Source: Nelumbo lutea (lineage: Eukaryota > Streptophyta > Magnoliopsida > Proteales > Nelumbonaceae). Taken from it: a stretch of 64,000 nucleotides of DNA. The stretch is from the NCBI GenBank assembly GCA_022828595.1, contig JAKGHH010000005.1:64165655-64229654 (forward strand), given 5' to 3'. The notes under the pieces are model-generated. The model saw only the letters and a program-made list of their open reading frames with translations, did not search any database and was not told the origin of the DNA. A program made the position numbers and the translations under genes. Position 1 is the stretch's first letter. Each line of letters begins with the position of its first letter. This document shows positions 11,546 through 21,300 of this stretch, piece after piece.

Positions 11546-13036
11546 ATGTCTTCAACTTCAAGCACAGTTCGTCGCCGTCCGGTGTCTTCCACCGAAAAAG
11601 AAGAATCCCCCAACTCCAGTCTCCCCATGAAACAGATCCCCGGCAACTATGGCCTTCCCTTTATCGGCCCGATAAAGGACCGGCTCGACTACTTCTACAA
11701 CCAAGGTCGAGATGAATTCTTCAAGACCCGCATGCAGAAATACGGATCAACCGTCTTCCGAGCTAACATGCCTCCCGGTCCATTCATGGCTTCCAACCCC
11801 AACGTCGTTGTGCTTCTCGATGCCGTAAGCTTCCCTGTTCTCTTTGACGTTTCCAAGGTGGAGAAGAGAGACCTCTTCACCGGAACTTATATGCCCTCCA
11901 CCGCCCTCACCGGCGGTTACCGCGTCTGCTCTTATCTTGATCCGTCAGAGCCCAACCACACAAAGCTCAAACGCCTTATCTTCTTATTGCTTTCGTCTCG
12001 TCACAGTAAATATATACCAGAATTCCACAAAAGTTTCTCCGTCCTATTCGACAATCTCGAAACTGAGATTAAAAACAAAGGAGAAGCCAACTTCAATAAC
12101 CACAACGATAAGACTTCTTTCGATTACCTTTTGAAGGCCTATTTTGACAAGGACCCAGCTGAAACCAAGATCGAGTCGAAGGGTTCGAATTATGTTACTA
12201 AGTGGCTGTTTTTCCAACTTTGTCCCCTGATAACCCTCGGCTTGCCTAAACTTGTTAGCTTCGTGGAAGATATTCTTCTACACACTTTTCCTCTCCCACC
12301 ATTTCTCGTCAAGTCCGACTACATGAAGCTCTATGATGTCTTCTACGCCTCTGCCGCTGCACTTTTAGATGAAGCAGAGAAAATGGGGCTTAACAGAAAG
12401 GAAGCTTGCCACAACCTGCTCTTCGTTACGTGCTTCAATGCCTACGGTGGGATGAAAATTCTTTTCCCTGCCTTAATGAAGTGGGTTGGCTTAGCTGGAG
12501 AAGAGCTTCACAAACAGCTAGCCAACGAGATCAGAGCAGCGGTTAAAGCGGAGGGAGGTGTGACCTTAAGTGCAATAGAGAAGATGCCACTTACAAAGTC
12601 GGCAGTCTACGAGGCATTGAGGATCGAACCGCCTGTGATGTTCCAGTATGGGAAAGCCAAGAAGGATTTGGTGATCGAGAGCCACGACGCGGCTTATGAA
12701 ATGAAGAAAGGAGAGATGATATTTGGGTTTCAGCCGTTCGCCACCAAAGATCCGAAGATATTCGACAAAGCAGAGGAGTACATTGCTAGTAGGTTCGTTG
12801 GAGAGGGAGAGAAGCTGTTGAAGTATGTGTTCTGGTCTAACGGACGGGAAACGGAGAGTCCGACGGAGGAGAATAAACAGTGCCCCGGAAAGGATTTTGT
12901 GGTGTTAGTAGCGAGGCTTCTGCTGGTGGAATTCTTTCTGCGTTTTGATACTTTCACAGTTGAGGTTAGTACCATCTTGTTGGGGCCTTCGGTGAAGGTG
13001 AAGTCCTTAACCACTGCCAGGATTTCCTCCCCATAA
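11546..13036 (+). CDS. AOS: Allene oxide synthase-type cytochrome P450 (CYP74A-like)
   Basis: A single intronless frame of 496 residues, as usual for CYP74A genes. Allene oxide synthases dehydrate fatty-acid hydroperoxides to allene oxides, the committed step towards jasmonates, without O2 or a reductase. Visible: the N-terminal PGNYGLPFIGPIKDR block (about residues 32-46), LFTGTYMPSTALTGGYR with Phe111 where hydroperoxide lyases carry Leu, the I-helix CFNAYGGMKILFP with the catalytic-type Asn298, ExxR as EALR (356-359), and the heme loop NKQCPGKDF with Cys446. Length is slightly below the Arabidopsis enzyme (about 518) because the N terminus is short: about 31 residues, Ser/Thr-rich with RRR, and not a clear plastid transit peptide. 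Oddities: the I-helix reads NAYGG where Arabidopsis AOS has NTWGG; SNGR replaces SNGP; Pro follows the heme Cys where Ala is usual. A diverged CYP74 with 9-hydroperoxide or mixed activity is possible. The CYP74 call is very sure, the AOS call sure. Confidence 0.95.
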   Translation: MSSTSSTVRRRPVSSTEKEESPNSSLPMKQIPGNYGLPFIGPIKDRLDYFYNQGRDEFFKTRMQKYGSTVFRANMPPGPFMASNPNVVVLLDAVSFPVLFDVSKVEKRDLFTGTYMPSTALTGGYRVCSYLDPSEPNHTKLKRLIFLLLSSRHSKYIPEFHKSFSVLFDNLETEIKNKGEANFNNHNDKTSFDYLLKAYFDKDPAETKIESKGSNYVTKWLFFQLCPLITLGLPKLVSFVEDILLHTFPLPPFLVKSDYMKLYDVFYASAAALLDEAEKMGLNRKEACHNLLFVTCFNAYGGMKILFPALMKWVGLAGEELHKQLANEIRAAVKAEGGVTLSAIEKMPLTKSAVYEALRIEPPVMFQYGKAKKDLVIESHDAAYEMKKGEMIFGFQPFATKDPKIFDKAEEYIASRFVGEGEKLLKYVFWSNGRETESPTEENKQCPGKDFVVLVARLLLVEFFLRFDTFTVEVSTILLGPSVKVKSLTTARISSP

Positions 13037-13151
13037 AGTTGGATAAATTCGTAGTTTTACTAGACAGTGCTTGCATTCTTGTATTTGTGTTTTTTTCTTT
13101 TCTTTGGTTGAGTTCTTTGCATTCTTGTAATTTTTTTTTTGACATTAGATA

Positions 13152-13157
13152 AATAAA
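13152..13157 (+). promoter_or_regulatory. Candidate polyadenylation signal of the CYP74 gene
   Basis: AATAAA lies 116 bases after the stop codon, following a T-rich stretch, a plausible distance for a plant 3' UTR. The choice of this copy over other A/T-rich hexamers is an inference. Confidence 0.45.
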
Positions 13158-13856
13158 ATATTATTATTCAAACATTTTGCATAGAAATTGTTTATTATTT
13201 TATTATGTTTGTTAAAATAATTAAAAATATAATAAAAAAACTTAAATATTTAGATGAAAATCATATTAATTGAGACATGTGTCACATTGCTATTACATAT
13301 TCATCATCCATTGTGCCTACCTAACGTGCCTAGTACTATCGGACCGTGTTGTATTCTTGTAATTAATCTTCTTGAAATTTACTCGTCTATTAATTTCAAT
13401 AGGGATGATATGTTCTTTCCTTTTAATATTGTGCTTATGGTATGGATATACACGTGGAATACCAAACAACGACTTATCTTTCCTATTTTTCTGCAGAGAA
13501 CAAGCCAACCTCGACATCAAATGAGGTTTGGTGGTTGGTAGAAGTCAAACTTTATTTATTTTTTAATTCTCTCTTCCACGTCAATGTTTATAAGTGCATG
13601 TGAATATAATAAGGAAAATGAGACGTCACCACAAGAATAATTTAACTGTTTGTTTCCCTTTCTTCTTAATATTTTGTTGACTCCCTGTCTCTTTTGCGTC
13701 AGCAAATTATAAATCACGATACTACGAAAGTTTAATTTCAATATGGATTACCCATAAAATAAAAGTCCTGTAAATACGTGTCAGCCACAAAGATATTCTG
13801 GGGGATTGAAAGTTCTCTACTCCTCATCTTCTTTTTCTTCATCGGTCTCTCTGGTT

Positions 13857-13890
<34 letters not shown>

Positions 13891-14084
13891 AATGTTCAAT
13901 TTATATTTATAATGAAATGAATTAATTTTAATATCGGGATAAACAGATTCCGGTGTTCTTCTTTTCTTTTCCTTAAGATGCTAGCTTCTTCAGGTTGAAG
14001 TCACCCATTCAATTAAAACCATATAGCCGAAACTCTATAGAGGCCCAAATATTAAAGTGATGCCTTGCTTTCCTCCCTTTACGC

Positions 14085-14195
14085 TGTGTTTGGTTTGACA
14101 GAAAATAAGAGAAAAATGAAAGTTGATGAAAAGTTCTTCAGATTTTCCTCATCTTTCCCTTTGTCTATTATTTTTTGTGTCAAATCAAACACAAC
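14085..14195. mobile_element. About 110-bp fold-back MITE
   Basis: The left end TGTGTTTGGTTTGACAGAAA and the right end, read in reverse complement (TGTGTTTGATTTGACACAAA), form an imperfect inverted repeat of about 25 bp, so nearly half the element is stem. No coding capacity. The GTGTTTGG-type end is common in hAT-like plant MITEs, but I could not define a clean target duplication. Confidence 0.65.
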
Positions 14196-14605
14196 CTTCT
14201 GCACTTTTTATTGTCAAATTTAGTTTGTTTTAAAAGGTGAGTTTGGAAAGAGTATAAATACAAATGCATACAAAATATAAAGTTTTACATTCTTTGGAAT
14301 TGAACTAATTTTTTCTTTAGCAATTGTATATCTTAGAGTACCCCCTAAATTTTTTGACAATTCTCTAAAACCTCATTGTCATTAACAAAAAGACATGAAA
14401 AAAACTATTTTACCCTTTATTCTTCTTGAAGCTTTCAAAATAAAATAGGAAAAAGAGAATACAGGTCATGCTAGAGAGAGAGAGAGAGAGTACATTGAGA
14501 CACTGCCTTATACCTCTCGCTAGTTAGGAAACATTGAGAAAGGTAAAAACTAAAATGACCTCCCTTATTTTTCTGCCCTCCTAGTGCCGATTTTTTTAGG
14601 TCGAT

Positions 14606-14846
14606 AACCCGACGAGATTAATGATAATTGCGGGCTTGGTCAACTGATGATGCCAATTACTGTCCTACCACCTGCAACAGCAATATTACATATGTGTACG
14701 ACTACCAGAGCACCGGATCCGGTGCTTTGAACTTCGTTTACTCCTCTTCGTACAACTTGGCGTTATGAACTTTGGCGTCCCCAACACCAAGTGCAATGTG
14801 TGGCTCTTTCCCACTATCGGTGCTATGAAGTCCGACGTCTTGTAGT
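14606..14846 (+). pseudogene. Unassigned coding relic, Cys-containing
   Basis: A GC-richer island in AT-rich DNA. One frame reads DDANYCPTTCNSNITYV, then a Gly/Ser/Tyr-rich stretch, then a frameshift into NFGVPNTKCNVWLFPTIG ending in two stops. The composition looks like an exon of a secreted Cys-containing protein, but I do not recognise the family. No intact start or exon partners are visible. It may be a gene fragment carried by a transposon. Confidence 0.35.
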
Positions 14847-16479
14847 AGAGGATTGATTCCGCTGTGAGTAGTTACCGGTGGTCGGTAGCAGCGGTGAAAC
14901 TAAAGTTGTAGGGAGAAGAAAGAAATAAAAAAGGAGAATATGGTAATAATGGGATGTGTACGTGCTTTTTGCATGGTAATTCTAAACGATGGCAAAGGTA
15001 GTAATAATGTATTCAAAAATTTTTATAAATATATATTTGTATCTTTTTTATTTTTATATGATTTTTTTTTATTTTTATTATTAATCAGATGTATATTGCA
15101 AAATCAGAATATGATTATATGAATAATTCATCTAAATATGTGATAATGGGATCGAGTTGTGAATTTTCAAGTATAATTGACAGGTCTACTTTCTTTGTTG
15201 GATTTTTCTTTTTATAATATTTTATTTTTATTTTTGTATTCATTTGCCAAAAAATGTAAAATTTAAATAGAAAGAATTGAATGAGATAAAAAAATAGTAG
15301 TTCAACTTACTATTTAAACCTCACAATTAAATAGAGACAAAATTCAAAAATTAATATTTTAATAAAAAAAAAGTTCCACAATCTTATTTAATGGTAAGGT
15401 CTATACTATAATATATAAATTACATATAAAACAAATATATGTAGGTCCTAAAATTTACAGCATGTAGGCCTTAGCATGGGTTGGGCTTGAGGCCCAAGTT
15501 TTAATTTTTTGGGTCTAACTGAAAATGATCATCGTAACTGGTTTACCCAATAACAAGTAACAATTGAGTGAGTTGGCATTGGATTGTTGAACTTGAATGA
15601 AGGCGGTGTTTGGAACCGGTGCCATTGCTCTAGAGAACGGTGACACATTAGTGCCACATTTGAAAAATCGGTGCTCCAGGAAACATTAATATGTTTGGAA
15701 CCGTTTTTCCATAAAAAAAGGTGTTTCAAGCCATGCTTTAGAAATCGAGAATGTATGGTTTGGAAGATAGGTGCCAAACATATAATAAGTTGGCATTTAA
15801 TAAATCTAAAATTTCATATCCGAAAAGTTAAAAAGATTATTTTGTATTAAATCTGAAAAGAACATATATGCTTTTCTACTTTTTAGAGGCTTTGAATCCA
15901 AAAGTTTGTTTGTATTGGATCAAGCCTTTACCATATAAAATTTACTGACTTTACTATTTTACCCCTTGAACATACTATTTGAAAATGTTTGCATTATCTC
16001 ATAAAAAATAATTTTCAACCTCAAAATAATATTGAAACAATACAAATAAAAAATAATAAAATAATAATTAATAATTACTAATTAATAAATGAAATGATTA
16101 AAATAAAAAAAATAATTATTATAAAATATTAAAATAATTAATAATTAGTAAAAATAAATTATTATTAACAACAGTGGTGGGAAGACAAGGAGAGAGAGAG
16201 AGAGAGGTTGAATGAAGAGGTGTATTTTTTACTTTAGGGCATGTTTGAAACACATCTGAACGTGTTAAGTGATGGGATTGAGTATTAAAATTTTATATTT
16301 GAAAAAACTTTTCAAATCGTATTTCAGATGTAACACCAAACAAAGGTGGCATGTGAAAAGCAACATTTTTAGATTCAAATGTAATAAAATTGCAATCAAA
16401 CGCCACCTAAATTTAAAGGTGTGACGTCGTAGTTATTTATTTGCAGCCGTAAGAAAATGCTACGATATTGTAGTCAAAG

Positions 16480-17340
16480 AATTGAGATTTGCTCCTCATA
16501 GCACCTCACAGCCCCATCACACAATGTTTTGGGAATGTCTTCCCATGAATAATATTACGAAGTAAAGATGTTCCCAATGTATAGATGAGATGCATTGTAA
16601 GGCTGGTGTAAGGAGCAGATCAGGATTTTATAGTCAAACTGAACTTGGATTCAGTCCTCACAAAACGACGTTTACACCGTCCTCACACCCATTTGCATCT
16701 GTGTATTGGAAATATCTCTGTACCTTTATGTTTTTATTCAACGGGAAATATTCCCAATTCATAGAACTCAGATTTGATCCTCATTCCTCACAAGGCTGTT
16801 CTCACACCAACTTGCACTTCTGTATTAGAAATATCTTCCCATGAATAAAAACATTCAAGATTATAATTGGCCATATGTACGGTATAAATATTGTCTTGTA
16901 AGGACCTGAATCCGATCTCCAATTCACAGCTGCAAGTGGCCGTGAATATAGTGTGATCACGGTTTTGTGAGTACTGAATCGTCAGTCATATCCCTAATTA
17001 GAGATTGGATTCATTCAACTTCTTCGCCCCACATCAAATCCCTGCCATGCATTTGAGTACTGAATCATCAGTCATATCCCTAATTAGAGATTGGATTCGA
17101 GTTCAAATCCCCGCCCCACAATGTCCCACAGCACATCCCCGCCGTGCATTTGGAACATCTCCCGATGATGTATGCTATGGGACGTTGTGGGGTGACCCCT
17201 TGTGGAGCAGAGATGTGAATTCATTGGATTCAATCCTCACAAGATGGTGCTCACATAAATATACGGAGATATTCTCAATGTAAGGGTGTAAGGTGTGTGA
17301 ACACGCTCCAATGAGGACCAAATCTGATTATCTTACCAGA
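16480..17340. repeat. Cluster of degenerate repeats around CAGATTTG(A/G)TCCTCA
   Basis: Units containing AGATTTG.TCCTCA, CCTCACA..., and GAAATATCTTCCCATGAATAA recur near 16490, 16610 and 16760, and in inverted orientation near 17300-17330. A separate direct duplication of about 47 bp (starting TGAGTACTGAATC and ending GATTGGATTC) sits at about 16968-17015 and 17055-17100. This resembles several MITE copies inserted side by side or into one another. No gene. Confidence 0.5.
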
Positions 17341-17642
17341 GGAAGTATTCCTCTCGTTCATTCTCTAGTGGAGTAGTGATTTTTTCATGGGTGGAACCTA
17401 TAGAGAATTTTCATGGGTGGAGTAGTGAATTTGCAGAGGAGAGCGTTGCAATGATGTCTTTGATAACTCATCCAATTGGAGCAATCTAACCTACTTGCAA
17501 CCTCTTCCTCATCCGATCTACTATTTTCACACCGCAGCCCTTCGGGTTGATCTGTAGTAAGTGCAACCACCATAATTGCAGGCCCCTCCTCTGTTTTCAT
17601 CCCTAATCCCCATTTCATTGATGACGATGCCTAGGATAGGGA

Positions 17643-18065
17643 GCTTTGAACAAGATTTTGTTCATATCAGAGGGCTGTCCTGTGTATTGTGGGGATGCTA
17701 GAGAATCTATATAGCCATGAACGCTGCAGAGTTCTTGCTAGACTTGGCAACTCTGCAAGTTAACGACATAAGTGTCCCATAAGACTTGGGGACGCTTCAA
17801 GGAAGAGAGACGTTGGTTAAAGTAACTTCAGTTTCCATAATATTTGGTTTTTCATTTCCATTTATCAGTTACAAAAGCAGTGACTAAAGGACATCGACGT
17901 TACTTATCTTGTGATGAAATATCAAAATATCAATATGTATAAAGTATGGGTGGAACCTAAAGACAAAGAAGAGAAAACCATGGCATGGTGAAGATACCAC
18001 AGCATCTTTACAGGATATCGGAAGCCACAATTGCCTTGAAAGATGAAGAAACGAAAGCTTGTAAT
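17643..18065 (+). pseudogene. ABCG26-like half-size ABC transporter fragment
   Basis: Three collinear scraps match the region after the ATP-binding cassette of plant ABCG26-type transporters. ABCG26 is a tapetum plasma-membrane half-transporter implicated in sporopollenin-precursor export for pollen walls. (1) 17643-17711 reads NKILFISEGCPVYCGDARES and then hits TAG. (2) 17719-17785 reads MNAAEFLLDLATLQVNDISV and then a stop. (3) After an intron-sized gap, 17950-18060 reads VEPKDKEE and then, in another frame, KIPQHLYRISEATIALKDEE. In the family these join as ...KARESMEYF...MNPAEFLLDLATG...EPKEKEENH.... About ten residues are missing between scraps 1 and 2. Walker motifs and the membrane domain are absent. 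Stops and frameshifts make it non-functional. The retained gap suggests a DNA-level duplicate and not a processed copy. Assignment to ABCG26 rather than another ABCG is from memory. Confidence 0.7.
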
Positions 18066-18349
18066 GATGTAAAATACTGAACCTGTTAGGTTTTATTTTG
18101 AAAATTTAAAGATCAACTAAAGACAAAATTAATGGTATGGTAAGATTTTGTTCATTGTAGAAATGTTAGAAATACTATAAATAATTTCTTAGAACAGTAG
18201 TGTAAGTTTCTGCCCATTTTATAAACCACTGAGGATGTTTAAGTATTTCACCCTTTGTTTTTTGGAATTCGTTTCTGCCATAAACTGAACACTCCTAACA
18301 GCCATTTCCGGTGACCATTGCTTCCTCCGAAACTCCGGCAACCCTAGCC

Positions 18350-21300
18350 ATGGAGTCCAACGAAAACTTAGCCACCAAGCACCAAGAGAACCCACCGACA
18401 AAGGTGTAGAATGATCTTGTGGCAAGGAAGAAACTTCTTGATCCCGAGAAAACCCTAGAGCATGCTGCTAAATTGATGGAAAGAGGATCAAAGGCAATCA
18501 AAGAAGGTGATTTCACTGAGGCCGCTGAATGCTTCAGCCGTGCCGTTGAGAGAAGCTTTGTATTTGTATCAATTATTTGTAATGGAATTTATTTTATCTT
18601 CTCTCTCTATAGAATGAGGGGAAATCAATCGTTAATTTATTTTATCCATTTTATGGAATTATTCATTTTCTTTTATATTTTTTAGTTTTATCTTTTTCTT
18701 TAATTCTTTATATTTTTTAGTTTTTCCTTCAATTTTTGTTGTTTATTATCATTTCTTACGATGACCTTCTCCCTTTTATTAATGATTTTCATTAGTATTA
18801 TTTCTTTTTATATTTTTATTTTTTTCACTTCCTTTTTTTTTGCAATTATATTAATTTACCCTGCTCGGCCTATCATCATTCTCATTGTGAATCTCAAATG
18901 TATAGTTATTCTTTTTTTCACCTAGCATCTATTTGTTTACATTTTTATTTGTCTGCTACAAACAAATGGAACGAGCTAATTCGAACTACTTAAATCAATG
19001 ACACGAAGCAACTACTCTACTCTAAAATAACTGAAACTAAGAAAATGTAATATAAACAGACGAGCAATTAGCAAAGTAAGGGAAGTGAATCTGATACTGG
19101 ACATGAACATGATCGATAGAACAAATAACAGATCAACCAGAACAACTAGGCAGCAGACTAGCAACAATAATCACCGGGGAAGAAAATTGATCAAACCAAG
19201 AATAAACAGATAAAATAACGTCATCAATTCCATAATAGTTAATGAATTCAGGTTAACTATGCTCAATCGACGGAACAAAGAGACCGTTCTTTGAAGAAAG
19301 ACACTGAGAGAGAAATTCAATGGCAAAATAACTGGTGTTAATACGGTGATGCAAGTTCGACAGGTGGATCAACAAGACGGGGGATAAGATCAGTGAATTG
19401 GATGATCCCTGCGGTTAACCGGATGACGATTGATGGTGCAGATCCTCCCTATTGCTAGGGGGTCAACCTTAACGCTGGAATGTCAACCTCCCCGACCCCC
19501 GATCGTTGTCGTCAGCTCAGGAAATCACCATCGCTTTCCTGCCTTCTGTTCCTTCGTCGAAGACCAGAGTGACACCAATTAGCTTCGGAAGCCAGAAATG
19601 ATAAAAGAAATGGAGACAGGGATAGGAAGAAACAAAAAAAAAAAAGGGAAAGAATGTGGAAGAGAAGAGAAGAAGAGGAGGAGATCGAGATCCCTTTTTC
19701 GCCACCGCTGGTTCACTCTGTCGAGAAGTAAGAGGAGGTGAACAGGTGAGAAGGAGGAGAGACTGAGGAAGATCTGGCCGGAGGTGGAGAGAGTTGCTGC
19801 CGGTTTGCCGCCGCTGGTTCACTCTGTCGAGAAGTAAGGGGAGGTGAACAGGTGAGGAGAGAGTGAGGGAGATCTGGCCGAAGGTGGAGAGAGTGGTTGC
19901 CGAGCTATGAGCACCCCTAGTTCGAGGGTTATGGGTATGGGAACCAAAACCAACGGTTCAGGGCTTATAGCTAAGGTTTCATGTTCAAGACTAGGGCTGC
20001 CAACGGGTTGAGTCTGGATCTGCATAGAGTAGAACCAAAACCGACCTGACAAGAAATAGCACGATCTGGAATTGAACCAGATCTTATATGAACTGTAATT
20101 TTAGACTCAGAATCGAACTGATCAGTGCTTGGGACAATTGGATCTGAACCAAACTAGAATTATTATATATTTAATATATCTATATATATGGCTCCGGTAG
20201 GGTCTGAATCGGATCAAGACCGGATAAAACTGGTTCTAAATTGATATAATCAAAACAATATATTAAGAATCGAAACCAACCTATTGATACAGATCCTGAA
20301 ACCATAACTGGCCCAATCGGTTAGGGTCCATCGGGCAAGACCCGACAGGGATACGGGCTACCCCCATGGGGAGCCTTTTGTTGGTTTAGCCTACGTCTCT
20401 TCAAAATGCTGAGGAAAAAAAAAAAAAAAAATACATCTCTTCACCAAACAAACCCCTGTTTTTTTGCTACTTTGGAGGCATGATGTACGATACCCGGACT
20501 GTCTATGGGACCTGATCTGGATTGGCCACGTTTGCCAAGCCTAGTCCTAATTTTATATGCCAATTGTATATGTATTACATTTCTCACCTTGTAAAATGGA
20601 AACAGTTGAAGTTTAAAACTTCAACAAAACTCACCAGGGGGGTCTTTTGCCCCATGGTGGGAAGCAATTCGATTAGAGCTTGAACTCGAGGATTGGACGG
20701 CATGGAAAACATGGACTCTGGAGAGCCTTAACGAAAAAAATCCATGTTTTCTACAGCAAGTCCTGTGTGTACATAAAAAAAAAAATAAAGGTGGAGAATG
20801 TGTGCTTGTATATGCCTCACATGCTTGCAAAAGATGGGATAAAGGATTTAGTTTTTCTTGTAGTATTTGGGGTCTCAATTCCAGCTCAATTTGAAAGAAA
20901 TATCTCAAATAATTGCCACAAAATCTTTGTATTACCTGCTTTATTTGAAAATGGCCCTTTCTGTGTACCTGATTTTATGAAGGCCGTTGAAAATGGTTAT
21001 TGGAGATTGGTTAGCCATTGGCTTTTCTTATAATGGTGATGGTTCAAAGGGGATGTGGCATTTTGTGTTTGTTAGGTTATGATGATAATTAACACCTGCA
21101 GGTTACATCCATCAGTGAAACAGTGATCATTCCAATTCTTTGAAGGTTAAATTGTTTGTAGTAAATGTACAAAGGTAAAGCACACATACATTCTTTTATG
21201 TGCTTGCCCTTTGCAAACATAGCATTTTTCAAACAATGTTTTTAGTTATGGATCCTGGGACTTCAATGATGACATTGTCTTTAACTTTTCTTTTTTAACT

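Larger units (their letters stand above)
13160..16479. other. AT-rich intergenic DNA with small MITEs
   Basis: Apart from the MITE at 14085 and the coding relic at about 14606 (listed separately) I see no gene. There is an (AT)n microsatellite at 13859-13888 and (GA)n tracts near 14475 and 16193. A possible further MITE runs from about 15600 (GGCGGTGTTTGGAAC) to about 16412 (AATCAAACGCCACC), but its ends match poorly. Confidence 0.5.

Noticed and set aside
12730..13014. 94-codon minus-strand frame under the CYP74 gene
   Set aside because: Shadow of the CYP74 coding sequence; no independent evidence.
17090..17125. Possible tRNA T-arm (GAGTTCAAATCCCCGC)
   Set aside because: No matching anticodon or acceptor arm; the text belongs to the local repeat cluster.
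19990..20370. MITE suggested by TAGGGCTGCCAACGGGTT
   Set aside because: I could not find a convincing inverted partner or target duplication, so only the end was mentioned.
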